From NCBI GenBank assembly GCA_964484325.1, contig CAZAEE010000002.1:1-64000 (forward strand): a stretch of 64,000 nt of DNA. Direction: 5' to 3'. The translations under genes and the position numbers were made by a program. Within the stretch, counting starts at the first letter, position 1, and each line of letters begins with the position of its first letter. This document shows positions 49,539 through 58,227 of the stretch, in pieces. Source of the DNA: CAYLXX01 sp964484325 (GTDB lineage Bacteria > Patescibacteriota > Microgenomatia > UBA1406 > GWC2-37-13). The notes beneath the pieces are model-generated. The model worked only from the letters and a program-made list of their open reading frames with translations. It did not search any database and was not told where the DNA came from.

Positions 49539-50858
49539 TTATCCAAACTTTTTAAAAAACTTTTCAAATACTGAAGTAACATAGTCAATTTGCGCTTGAC
49601 CAATACCAGGATAAACGCCGATAAAAAACGTGTTTCGGTGGATAAGTTCGGAGTTGGGTAACTCACCAACCACCCGTCTTTCAATATCCCGGTAGGCTGG
49701 TTGACGCAGAATGTTTCCTGTGAAAAGTGGTCGTGTCTGGATTAATCTATCTTCAAGATATCGTGTAATTGTCAATCGATCAAACTTGACTCCCGGCCTG
49801 ATTGTTAAAGGGAAACTAAACCAACTCGGTTCGGAATAGGGAGTAGCCTTGGGCAAAATAAAGTATTTTTCGTAATTTTGGAAAAACTTAAGATATTTAT
49901 TGAAGTTCTCCTGACGAATCTTAATAAAGTACGGCACTTTTTGGAGCTGAACGCGCCCCATAGCCGCTTGTATCTCTGTCGGTTTAAGATTGTACCCGAT
50001 ATGAGTAAACATATATTTATGATCATATGGAATACCGTCAATCTTGTAGTTAAATCGAGCACCACACACCCCATCAACTCCACCGCCAGCAGCACCGCAC
50101 CAACAAGCGCGTCCCCAGTCACGGATCGACTGCACTATACGAATGAGCCTCATATCATTGAGAAACACAGCGCCGCCTTCTCCAGCTGTGGTCATATGAT
50201 GGGCTGGATAAAAAGATTCGGCGGCTAAAATACCAAATGTTCCAGTCTTCTGACCTTTATATGTTGCACCAAGTGCATCACAGTTATCTTCAATTACGAG
50301 CAGCTTATTATATTTAGCAATCAACATGATCGGGTACATGTCATTGGGATTCCCGAGCTGATGGACTAAAAAAATGAGTCGGGTTTTTTTACCGATGGCT
50401 CGCTCGATGTCTTGGGGATCAGGATTGAGAGTTTCAGGATTCACATCCACAAAGACCGGTTTTAAGCGGTTGTGGTAAATAGCAGAAACAACTGTCGGAA
50501 ACGTACAAGCTGGTGTTATCACTTCATCTCCCGGTAGTAACCGTTCGCTAAATTGGTGAGACATGAGTGATGCTACAGCCAGAAGATCAGCAGAAGAGCC
50601 TGAATTTGTCAGAAAAGCTTTACGAGAACCTAGGTAGGTGGCCAACTCAGCTTCAAGCGTCTCTCCTTGTACCGCCATACCAAACCAACCGGTAAGCATC
50701 GTATCAACCATCGCTTTTAGCTCTTGTTCATCATACACAGCACCAGCATACTGCACGGTACTTTTACCGGGAATAAACTTTTTTTGATTGCTTTTATAGT
50801 ATTTTTCAAGAAGTTTATGGATTTTATCCTTTGTAGACACACTATCACTCTTGTTCAT
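49539..50858 (-). CDS. rfbH: CDP-4-keto-6-deoxyglucose 3-dehydrase (E1, RfbH/AscC)
   Basis: A 439-aa DegT-fold enzyme in which the PLP-binding Lys is replaced by His (ESFYPAHHMTTAGEGG, His220-221). This is the hallmark of the PMP-dependent E1 dehydrase. Cysteines at 193, 252, 254 and 265 (DNCDALG; RACWCGAAGGGVDGVCG) match the [2Fe-2S] ligand pattern of E1. It removes the C3 hydroxyl in CDP-3,6-dideoxyhexose synthesis, and normally needs an E3 reductase, which is not seen in this window. A minus-strand TATAAA lies 11 nt before the ATG. Confidence 0.92.
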   Translation of the reverse strand: MNKSDSVSTKDKIHKLLEKYYKSNQKKFIPGKSTVQYAGAVYDEQELKAMVDTMLTGWFGMAVQGETLEAELATYLGSRKAFLTNSGSSADLLAVASLMSHQFSERLLPGDEVITPACTFPTVVSAIYHNRLKPVFVDVNPETLNPDPQDIERAIGKKTRLIFLVHQLGNPNDMYPIMLIAKYNKLLVIEDNCDALGATYKGQKTGTFGILAAESFYPAHHMTTAGEGGAVFLNDMRLIRIVQSIRDWGRACWCGAAGGGVDGVCGARFNYKIDGIPYDHKYMFTHIGYNLKPTEIQAAMGRVQLQKVPYFIKIRQENFNKYLKFFQNYEKYFILPKATPYSEPSWFSFPLTIRPGVKFDRLTITRYLEDRLIQTRPLFTGNILRQPAYRDIERRVVGELPNSELIHRNTFFIGVYPGIGQAQIDYVTSVFEKFFKKFG

Positions 50859-50940
50859 TCTGATGAAATTTTATATAATAAAAAACTACACAAGGTTAAC
50901 AGGTTTGGAGTAAAATGTCAATTAAAATACGCTTTGTTTT

Positions 50941-51906
50941 ATGACTAAAAAAAACTACTTAATCACTGGCGGATTTGGTCTTATAGGATCTACTTTGGCC
51001 AATAATTTGAATGGAAGTATCACGATTATCAGTCGCTCCGACGAGCATCGTGGCCGAGTTACTCGAAATGATGTGAAAGTTCAGTTGAAAAAAATCGAAG
51101 AGATTGCACCAAAGGACCTTGAAGGAATTAATATCGTTTACCATTGCGCAAGTACAGTCGATAACTACAATATTCTCACTGATCCTTATATCGATGTTAA
51201 AACAAACATTGAGGGTACTATTCATCTTCTGGAACAATGTAAAAATTTGCGAAAAAAACCAAAAATTATCTATCTTTCGACTTTTTTTGTCTATGGAAAT
51301 ACCTATGACGAAACTAATGTCCCCATAAACGAAGAAAGTAAAACAGACCCACTAGCGATTTACCCTGCAACAAAACTATGTACCGAGTCGGTTATCAAAC
51401 TTTACTCAAAGCTTTATGATATTCCCTATCTTATCTGCAGATTGACAAATGTGTATGGCGAAACTGAAGACTTTGACAACAAAAAAAAGGGTGCTCTCAA
51501 TTATTTGATTATGAAAGCAGTTAAAGGTGAACCGCTTAATGTATATAAAGGCGGTAACTTCGTCCGGGATTATATCTATGTCGATGATGTAGCAGCTTGT
51601 CTCCAATTTATTGAAAATAAACTCGTTAACGATACGCTACTTATCGGGTATGGTCATTCAGTCGAGTTTAGGCAGATTATAAAAATTTTGTTAAAATATA
51701 CGAAGAATAAGTCGCAGATTATTGAGATCGACCCGCCAGATTTTCATAAAATAGTCGGTATCAACAACTTTGTCGCTGATACCGCAAAGTTGAACAATCT
51801 TGGGTGGCATGCCAAAATTGATATCAATGAGGGTTTGCACAAAATAGTTAATACCTACACTAAACTTATTAATAAAAATCTCCAACCTACTGTTGAAATG
51901 CTCTAA
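50941..51906 (+). CDS. NAD-dependent epimerase/reductase of the SDR family
   Basis: A 321-aa extended SDR: NYLITGGFGLIGSTLANNL, YLSTFFVYGNTYDE, catalytic Y-x3-K in IYPATKLCTES, RDYIYVDDVAA. In CDP-dideoxysugar clusters, SDRs of this kind act as the final 4-ketoreductase or as an epimerase. It is divergent from rfbH and followed by the C-methyltransferase gene. The exact reaction is unresolved. Confidence 0.8.
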   Translation: MTKKNYLITGGFGLIGSTLANNLNGSITIISRSDEHRGRVTRNDVKVQLKKIEEIAPKDLEGINIVYHCASTVDNYNILTDPYIDVKTNIEGTIHLLEQCKNLRKKPKIIYLSTFFVYGNTYDETNVPINEESKTDPLAIYPATKLCTESVIKLYSKLYDIPYLICRLTNVYGETEDFDNKKKGALNYLIMKAVKGEPLNVYKGGNFVRDYIYVDDVAACLQFIENKLVNDTLLIGYGHSVEFRQIIKILLKYTKNKSQIIEIDPPDFHKIVGINNFVADTAKLNNLGWHAKIDINEGLHKIVNTYTKLINKNLQPTVEML

Positions 51907-51911
51907 AAATG

Positions 51912-51920
51912 TGCTAAACT
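51912..51920 (+). promoter_or_regulatory. Promoter of the C-methyltransferase gene
   Basis: Extended -10 TGCTAAACT with TTGAAA (51893-51898) 16 bp upstream. The hexamer ends 7 nt before the ATG at 51928. Confidence 0.55.
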
Positions 51921-51927
51921 TTTTAGA

Positions 51928-53208
51928 ATGTCTGCCAAATATCCGTCCTACCATTTTGTTAAACCTGGCCCGATAACTACCTGCCAAGTCTGTAACTCCA
52001 AAAAACTTCATACGATTCTTGACCTTGGACACCAACCGATGTGTGTTTCCATGTTGACAAAAGAGATGCTGAATATGCCCGAAAGAACATACCCGCTTCG
52101 AATGATTTGGTGTACCAATTGTACCGGTGTCCAGATTGATTACTGTATTGATGGTAAAGAAGTTTACTTTCCCAATTATCCCTATAGAAGCGGCATCACC
52201 AAAGAGTTAGCTGAATACCAAAGAAACATTTGTTTATCACTTATAAAAAAATATCACCTAACTCCTAAAGATCTGGTGATTGATATCGGATCAAATGATG
52301 GCACATTGCTGAGTGGTTTCAAACGAGAAGGGATCAAAATTCTAGGTGTTGAGCCAACAAACATCGCCAAAATCGCCAAAGCCGATGGCATACCCACAAT
52401 ACAGGCATTCTTTGATATAAAACTTGCCAAAAAAATTAAGAAAAAATACGGTCCAGTTTCAGTTATCACAGCGACAAATATGTTTGCCCATATGCAGACG
52501 ATCGGTGAAGTGATCATGGGAATCCATCATCTTCTGAAAAAAGATGGAGTATTCGTAAGCGAAACACATTATCTTTTAGACGTTATCCAAGGCGGTCAGT
52601 TTGACACAATTTATCATGAACATCTCCGTACCTATTCGTTAAAATCTCTTATCGCACTTTTTAAACCTTATGACTTTACCGTCACTGATGTCGAGCGAGG
52701 AGACCGGTATGGTGGAAACATTAGAGTTCATGTGACTAAAGGGAAAGGTCATCCTGTGAGTATGACTGTGAAAAAGTTACTGAAAGTCGAGGCTGAGGCT
52801 CGTCTTGATAAGCTGAAAACGTACGAGAAGTTCGCCGACAGGGTCAAGAAAGCACGACTTGAGTTTATGGATTTTTTAATTAAAACAAAAAAAGCTGGCA
52901 AAGACATCGTCGGCAATTCCTGTCCTGGCCGCTGTTCAACACTTCTTAACTATTATGGCGTAGATACAGAGTTTATACCATACCTTGCAGAACAGCCAAC
53001 ATCCCTCAAACTAAATATGTATCTTCCCGGTAAACATATTCCGGTTGTCAAAAATCAACGACTTATTGATGAACAACCTGACTATGTTGTTCTGATGGCC
53101 TGGCACTATGCCAAACCCATCATGGAACAACTGAAAACTCGAGGGTTGAAATCAGATTTTGTCTTACCTTTGCCTGACTTCAAGATAGTCAAGAACTCGT
53201 CTGTATGA
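51928..53208 (+). CDS. Nucleotide-sugar C-methyltransferase (TylCIII/NovU-like)
   Basis: A 426-aa protein with the three parts of sugar C-3-methyltransferases. An N-terminal zinc site comes first (C19/C22 and C62/C65). The SAM-binding domain has LVIDIGSNDGTLLSGF (about 116-131) and VSETHYLLDVIQGGQFDTIY with HEHLRTYS. The C-terminal domain has IVGNSCPGRCSTLLNYYG, LPGKHIPVV and VLMAWHYAKPI. It puts a methyl on a keto-sugar carbon, giving a branched deoxysugar. Coupled to the next oxidoreductase by ATGA. Confidence 0.9.
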   Translation: MSAKYPSYHFVKPGPITTCQVCNSKKLHTILDLGHQPMCVSMLTKEMLNMPERTYPLRMIWCTNCTGVQIDYCIDGKEVYFPNYPYRSGITKELAEYQRNICLSLIKKYHLTPKDLVIDIGSNDGTLLSGFKREGIKILGVEPTNIAKIAKADGIPTIQAFFDIKLAKKIKKKYGPVSVITATNMFAHMQTIGEVIMGIHHLLKKDGVFVSETHYLLDVIQGGQFDTIYHEHLRTYSLKSLIALFKPYDFTVTDVERGDRYGGNIRVHVTKGKGHPVSMTVKKLLKVEAEARLDKLKTYEKFADRVKKARLEFMDFLIKTKKAGKDIVGNSCPGRCSTLLNYYGVDTEFIPYLAEQPTSLKLNMYLPGKHIPVVKNQRLIDEQPDYVVLMAWHYAKPIMEQLKTRGLKSDFVLPLPDFKIVKNSSV

Positions 53209-54212
53209 AGAAACTTCGTGTCGGCATCATGGGCTCAGGATTTGGACTGTACGGTCTGCTCCCTGCATTTCGCGCGCTGCCAAACTGCACAGTCATTTCA
53301 ATCTTTGGGGAAAGAACTGAAAGACTCTTAACGTACTGTAAAAGTATTGGACTAAAAAGAATATACACAAATTGGCAACTAATGCTGAAAAAAGAAAAGC
53401 TAGATGCCGTCGCCATTGCCGTGCCACCAAAAATACAGTACCAGATTGCAATGGCTGCCATCAAAAAAGGCCTGCATGTCTTTGCCGAAAAACCTCTCGC
53501 TGCAAATCTTAGCGAGGCCGAAGAAATGTATTCGCTAGCAAAGACAAATAAAATTATCAGCACAGTAGATTTCATTTTCCCTGAGGTTGAAGAATGGAGG
53601 ATCGTTAAAAACTTTCTTAAAACCAAAAAGTATGGTCGGTTAGAAAAACTGACTGTCAACTGGGACTTTTTAAGTTATGATCTAAGAAATAAATTAAAAA
53701 CCTGGAAAACAGATGTACTTGAAGGTGGAGGAGCAATGTCGTTTTTTTTCTCTCACACTCTATATTACTTAGAATACTTTGCCGGGAACATTACTCAGAT
53801 GAAGAGTAAATTGTATTACTCAAAAAATAGCCTCAATGGAGGAGATGTTGGTGCAGATCTGCAGTTGATTTTTAAAACAAATATTCGTGGCTTTGCTCAT
53901 CTTAGATGTAATAATCGCAAACTCAATCGACATCAATTAATATTCGTGTGCAGTAGGGGAAAAATGATCTTAGAAAATAACAATGCCGTCACTGAACGAT
54001 TTAAAATAAGAGTTATTACAAAAGGAAAGCAAAAAACGCTCATAAAACACTCTAAAAATAAAAAAACTGATGAGGATGAGCGAGTCGAGGTCGTAGAAAG
54101 ACTTGCTAGAAGATTCGTCAATGCAAGCTTGAAAAAAAATCAGATGAAACCATCTATAAAGGATGGACTGCGTGTACAGGAGCTGATAGATCAGATACGG
54201 AATCAGAACTAG
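53205..54212 (+). CDS. Gfo/Idh/MocA-family oxidoreductase
   Basis: A 335-aa enzyme: LRVGIMGSGFGLYGLLPAFR, the signature HVFAEKPLAANLSEAEEMYS, and a second domain with VLEGGGAMSFFFSHTLYYLE. It probably reduces a 3-keto or 4-keto sugar after C-methylation. Coupled to the C-methyltransferase by ATGA and convergent with the next SDR gene. Confidence 0.82.
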   Translation: MKKLRVGIMGSGFGLYGLLPAFRALPNCTVISIFGERTERLLTYCKSIGLKRIYTNWQLMLKKEKLDAVAIAVPPKIQYQIAMAAIKKGLHVFAEKPLAANLSEAEEMYSLAKTNKIISTVDFIFPEVEEWRIVKNFLKTKKYGRLEKLTVNWDFLSYDLRNKLKTWKTDVLEGGGAMSFFFSHTLYYLEYFAGNITQMKSKLYYSKNSLNGGDVGADLQLIFKTNIRGFAHLRCNNRKLNRHQLIFVCSRGKMILENNNAVTERFKIRVITKGKQKTLIKHSKNKKTDEDERVEVVERLARRFVNASLKKNQMKPSIKDGLRVQELIDQIRNQN

Positions 54213-54221
54213 AAATTTGAA

Positions 54222-55253
54222 TTATTTGATCCATTTTAAATTTTTATCTAGTTTACCGTCAACTGACAGTTTTTTTAAGACTTCTATTCTAGTATATATA
54301 TTTTTATAAAACTCGTGATTTGATAACTTTTGTTTAGGAATTTGAGCCATTAGATCTGCGACTGATCTTTGAATTGGCCAGAGCTGTCTCAGTTTCTTGA
54401 AAATTTTTCGAAGTTTACTGAAGTTCACTTTATAACTTCTGGAGTCTTTGCCGTGTTCTCCGGTAAAAATCACTTCGCATTTTGGTAATTGTTTTTGTAT
54501 TTCGCCAACAATATCTTTTACCTGTACATTATTTTCTTCAAATCCGATGTTTATCACCTGAGCGTTAATTAGTTTAGGATCTGCTGTTAAAAACTCGATG
54601 AAAATCCGGCTCAGATCCCTTACGTCAATAAGCGGCCGCCAAGGAGTACCATCACTCATAATTTTAATTGTGTTTGTTGCCAATGCACATGCGACCAAGT
54701 TATTTACAACAAGATCATTGCGAAAGTTAGGCGAGTACCCATACACTGTTGAGTTACGAAGAAGTCCGACGCAAAAGGATTTATCGGCCAGTTTTTGGAG
54801 TGCTTTCTCTGAATCAATTTTTGATCTGGCATACTGGGTAAGGGGATTAATCTCTGAGGTTTCATCAACGACATCACTTTTGGCGATGCCATAAATGCTG
54901 CATGATGAAGAAAAAAGAAATCGTTTAACTCCCACTTTTTTGGCTTTTTTGGCTATCTCAGCTGTTGCCATGAAGTTAATTGCGTTTGTCAGTGAGTTAT
55001 CCAGTGCTCCCATTGGATCATTTGACAAAGCAGCCAAGTGAACTATCCCATCATATCCATATAAATCTTTTTCAGTGACGTCTCTTACATCTTTTTTTAT
55101 TAGATTGTGGTTTCTCTTGGGGTTTTTTTTAAAAAAACACGTGTCCAGACCAGTAACATTATATCCATTTTCTAAAAGTTGCTGTACAAGTACGGATCCG
55201 ATGTATCCTTCAGATCCGGTAACAAGTACTTTATTTACTTCCATACTTTCCAT
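54222..55253 (-). CDS. NAD-dependent epimerase/dehydratase (SDR)
   Basis: A 343-aa extended SDR: NKVLVTGSEGYIGSVLVQQL, HLAALSNDPMGALDNSLTNA, FSSSCSIYGIAK, catalytic Y-x3-K in TQYARSKIDSE, RPLIDVRDLSRIF. It is not the CDP-glucose 4,6-dehydratase RfbG, whose opening motif differs. It is coupled to rfbF (19-nt overlap), so it likely acts on a CDP-sugar. Start choice among ATGs at 55253 and 55244 is uncertain. Confidence 0.8.
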   Translation of the reverse strand: MESMEVNKVLVTGSEGYIGSVLVQQLLENGYNVTGLDTCFFKKNPKRNHNLIKKDVRDVTEKDLYGYDGIVHLAALSNDPMGALDNSLTNAINFMATAEIAKKAKKVGVKRFLFSSSCSIYGIAKSDVVDETSEINPLTQYARSKIDSEKALQKLADKSFCVGLLRNSTVYGYSPNFRNDLVVNNLVACALATNTIKIMSDGTPWRPLIDVRDLSRIFIEFLTADPKLINAQVINIGFEENNVQVKDIVGEIQKQLPKCEVIFTGEHGKDSRSYKVNFSKLRKIFKKLRQLWPIQRSVADLMAQIPKQKLSNHEFYKNIYTRIEVLKKLSVDGKLDKNLKWIK

Positions 55254-56014
55254 GGAGGGTTGCCTGAATCCCAAATTTTAATAAGATCTTCAAGCTCTTT
55301 ATAGGTGTCAATTGCAAACCAGAAGTCATCGTGTTTAAAGAGTGAAAGCTGTTTTTTGGAGGCCAGTCGTTTCAATCCTTCGGTGTCCATTTCACCTTCT
55401 TTCATAAATTCAAAAACCCGCTTGTCAAACACCATGTATCCACCATTGACCCAGTCAGATAAGACTGGTTTCTCTTGAAATGATCGTATATGACGATCGC
55501 CATCCAGCTCAAGTAAACCATACTTTGATCGGGGGTGGACTCCACTAATCGTACCTATGGTTTTTTGTTTTTTATGAAACTTAATTAAAGCATCGATATC
55601 AATGTTTGAAACTCCATCTCCATATGTCACCATAAAGTACTTATCTCTTTCGGGAATATAGTTGCGGCATTTTAACAGTCTCTCACCCGACATCGTCTCA
55701 ACTCCAGTGTCGACAAAAGTAATTTTGAAGTGATCGATCTCATACCTGTTTTCAAGATAGTATTTCGTGTAATGACTTCGTGTATCCAGGGTAAAATCTG
55801 ACGTAAAAGCTTTTTGATTGAGGAAAAAATCCTTTATGTAGTCTGCTTTATATCCAAGAGCTAAAATAAACTCATTGAATCCATATGAAGCGTAAATTTT
55901 CATGATGTGCCAGATGAGTGGTTTGTTTCCTATATACACCATCGGCTTTGGTCTAAACTCTGTCTCTTCTTTGAGCCGCGTTCCGACACCACCGCAAAGA
56001 ATTATGACTTTCAT
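55235..56014 (-). CDS. rfbF: Glucose-1-phosphate cytidylyltransferase
   Basis: A 259-aa nucleotidyltransferase: KVIILCGGVGTRLKEETEFR, PKPMVYIGNKPLIWHIMKIY, GERLLKCRNYIP, YGDGVSNIDI, GGYMVFDKRVFEFM and DDFWFAIDTYKELEDL. This set is specific to RfbF-type CTP:glucose-1-phosphate cytidylyltransferases. It makes CDP-glucose, the first step to CDP-3,6-dideoxyhexoses, and pairs with rfbH at 49539. A TATAAT ends 9 nt before the ATG. Confidence 0.94.
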   Translation of the reverse strand: MKVIILCGGVGTRLKEETEFRPKPMVYIGNKPLIWHIMKIYASYGFNEFILALGYKADYIKDFFLNQKAFTSDFTLDTRSHYTKYYLENRYEIDHFKITFVDTGVETMSGERLLKCRNYIPERDKYFMVTYGDGVSNIDIDALIKFHKKQKTIGTISGVHPRSKYGLLELDGDRHIRSFQEKPVLSDWVNGGYMVFDKRVFEFMKEGEMDTEGLKRLASKKQLSLFKHDDFWFAIDTYKELEDLIKIWDSGNPPWKVWK

Positions 56015-56023
56015 ATGAGGAGT

Positions 56024-56029
56024 ATTATA
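56024..56029 (-). promoter_or_regulatory. -10 box of rfbF
   Basis: Minus-strand TATAAT, 9-nt gap to the ATG at 56014. Confidence 0.6.
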
Positions 56030-56035
56030 TACATT

Positions 56036-57154
56036 TTATATCATTGAGACTACATATTCTGCGATTGCCAGTGACGCTGTCAAACCGGGAGACTCGATAC
56101 CAAATAAATTCACTAAGCCTTCAATTCCGTGTTCATGAGGACCTTGAATGAGGAAATCTTGTACTTCATCTGGAGAACCGATTTTTGGCCTAATACCGGT
56201 GTAGCCAGGATACAACTGACCATCTTGAAGAGCAGGGTAGTAAGAACGGATTATCTGGTAAAATTTCTCTGATAATGTTTCGTCAAAACTGTAGTCGACT
56301 GAGTCTATAGATGTTACATCTGGACCAAACCGAGTTTTGCCGGCAAGGTTAATTGTCGCATGAATTCCCAACCCGCCTTTTTCAGGTAAAGGATAGACCA
56401 GATATGAAAAAGGAGATTTACCCGAAAGCATAAAATAATGTCCTTTTGTTAAATAGCTCTGAGGAATTTTATCTGAAGGCACCCCGGAAATACTCCGTGC
56501 TACTTGAGGAGCATATAAACCAGCGGCATTAACAACAACCTTACTGGAAACTGTTACGGGCTCGCGCCCTCCAATCTTGAGTAATTTTTTTTCTTCCAAA
56601 ATCTCGCCTCCAAGTACAGGGGTAGAAGGAATAATCCAAGCCTGGTGCTCTTCTGCCTCATGCTGAAGTGACTTTAAAAAAGCATCGCTATCAATGATAC
56701 CAGTTGAAGGAGACCACAAACCTAACACACCGTGAACTAATGGTTCAATTTGTTTAATATCCTCTTCTGTCAACCACTCAAGATCAATTACACCGTTTAC
56801 TTCACCTTGTTCTTTCAGCTTTTCTAATTTAGTTACTTCAGCTTCACTTGAGGCAACAACTACCTTGCCAATTTTGTTATGAGAAATGGCATGACTATCG
56901 CAGTACTCATAGATTTGCTCCTTCCCTTCAACGCAAAGTTTCGCTTTCAATGATCCTGGTTTATAGTAAATACCACTATGAATCACTTCAGAGTTTCGTG
57001 AGCTCGTGTGCATACCGATGCTTGGTTCACTTTCAAAAATCATTACCTCTCGTCCCTGAAGAGCAAAAGCTCGGCCGACTGCAAGCCCAATGACTCCAGC
57101 TCCGATGACGGCCACATCTATTTCTGGCTGAGAAACTTCAAGTCGATTTACCAT
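56036..57154 (-). CDS. lhgO: FAD-dependent oxidoreductase, L-2-hydroxyglutarate oxidase-like
   Basis: A 372-aa DAO-family flavoprotein. The FAD-binding motif is VAVIGAGVIGLAVGRAFALQ, and the LhgO signature is MHTSSRNSEVIHSGIYYKPG. VNAAGLYAPQVA and GHYFMLSGKSPFSYLVYPLP follow. It should oxidise an L-2-hydroxyacid or a related hydroxy compound. Its presence between sugar genes is unexplained. The ATG is chosen over a GTG eight codons earlier, which falls just before the TACAAT box at 57169-57174. Confidence 0.82.
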   Translation of the reverse strand: MVNRLEVSQPEIDVAVIGAGVIGLAVGRAFALQGREVMIFESEPSIGMHTSSRNSEVIHSGIYYKPGSLKAKLCVEGKEQIYEYCDSHAISHNKIGKVVVASSEAEVTKLEKLKEQGEVNGVIDLEWLTEEDIKQIEPLVHGVLGLWSPSTGIIDSDAFLKSLQHEAEEHQAWIIPSTPVLGGEILEEKKLLKIGGREPVTVSSKVVVNAAGLYAPQVARSISGVPSDKIPQSYLTKGHYFMLSGKSPFSYLVYPLPEKGGLGIHATINLAGKTRFGPDVTSIDSVDYSFDETLSEKFYQIIRSYYPALQDGQLYPGYTGIRPKIGSPDEVQDFLIQGPHEHGIEGLVNLFGIESPGLTASLAIAEYVVSMI

Positions 57155-57207
57155 ATTTTCGCCCCTAAATTGTATCACTTATGCTATAAAATTGCCTTTC
57201 CATATAC

Positions 57208-57213
57208 TATAAT
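57208..57213 (+). promoter_or_regulatory. -10 box of the terminal glycan operon
   Basis: TATAAT, 9-nt gap to the ATG at 57223. It lies back to back with the lhgO promoter. Confidence 0.6.
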
Positions 57214-57222
57214 CTATGGATA

Positions 57223-58227
57223 ATGGCCGCTCTTTTGTTCTCAGTAATCATAAGCAACAAAAACGCTAAAAAATGGTTGCGTAAATGTTTCACTTCGTTA
57301 AAAAACCAATCGTACAAAAACTTCGAAGTACTTTTTATTGATAACGCTTCCACCGATGACTCAGTGATATATGTTAAAAAAAAATTTCCATGGGTAAAAG
57401 TCTTAATTAACAAAACAGATCTTGGTCCAGGAGTCGCTATGAACATAGCCGAAAAAAAAGCTTCCGGCAAATATCTATTTCTCATGAACACGGACTCGTA
57501 TATTGATCCTAATACATTTAAAAAACTGGCAGTCTACTTAAAAAATCATAGCAGTCACGATCTTGTTGAACTTAACATGAAAAATTACGAAAAAACCAAC
57601 ATGAAAGATCCTCCCTATAAATTTGGTATGGATATTTTCGGCTACCCTATGCCTTCTGATAAATTGTTTTACGCGGATGCCTGTGGTTTAATCATCAAAA
57701 AAAGCCTCTTTGAACTACTTGAAGGTTATGATCGTACATTTTACATGTACCTTGACGATCTCGATTTTTCCTGGAGAGCACGACTAATAGGTAAAGAAAT
57801 TTATCTGCTAGACTCAATTTATATTTTTCATCATACCGGAGGTACTTCTATACCAACTTCCTCCCAGTATCATCTCGTACATTCATACACAACCACGTTC
57901 AACCGCCGTTATCATGCTCAAAAAAACAATCTGCGGACTCTTATCAAGAATTATTCGTTAATTAATCTCGTGTGGACATTACCGATTTCAGTTTTTTTAG
58001 CGTCAGCTGAAGGTTTTTTATATTTATTTAAAAAGAATCCCTACGGTTGGCTCATGCTCCATAAAGCTATCTGGTGGAACATCGTTAATTTGCCTGATAC
58101 GTTGAAAGAGAGAAGAAAAATACAGTCACAACGAAAAGTTTCTGATAGCGTGATCTGGAGATACTGCGAAAAAAAGTTTGCTAAGTTATATTCATTGAGA
58201 TCACACGGGATACCTAATCTTAAATGA
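57223..58227 (+). CDS. GT2 glycosyltransferase (rhamnosyltransferase-like)
   Basis: A 334-aa enzyme: FSVIISNKNAKKWLRKCFTS, FEVLFIDNASTDDSVIYVKK, LMNTDSYIDPNTFKKL (metal site NTD), YMYLDDLDFSWRARLIGKEI. The last is typical of the WbbL-like branch. A hydrophobic segment lies near residues 245-265. It heads a four-gene polycistron in which every junction is an ATGA overlap. Confidence 0.85.
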   Translation: MAALLFSVIISNKNAKKWLRKCFTSLKNQSYKNFEVLFIDNASTDDSVIYVKKKFPWVKVLINKTDLGPGVAMNIAEKKASGKYLFLMNTDSYIDPNTFKKLAVYLKNHSSHDLVELNMKNYEKTNMKDPPYKFGMDIFGYPMPSDKLFYADACGLIIKKSLFELLEGYDRTFYMYLDDLDFSWRARLIGKEIYLLDSIYIFHHTGGTSIPTSSQYHLVHSYTTTFNRRYHAQKNNLRTLIKNYSLINLVWTLPISVFLASAEGFLYLFKKNPYGWLMLHKAIWWNIVNLPDTLKERRKIQSQRKVSDSVIWRYCEKKFAKLYSLRSHGIPNLK

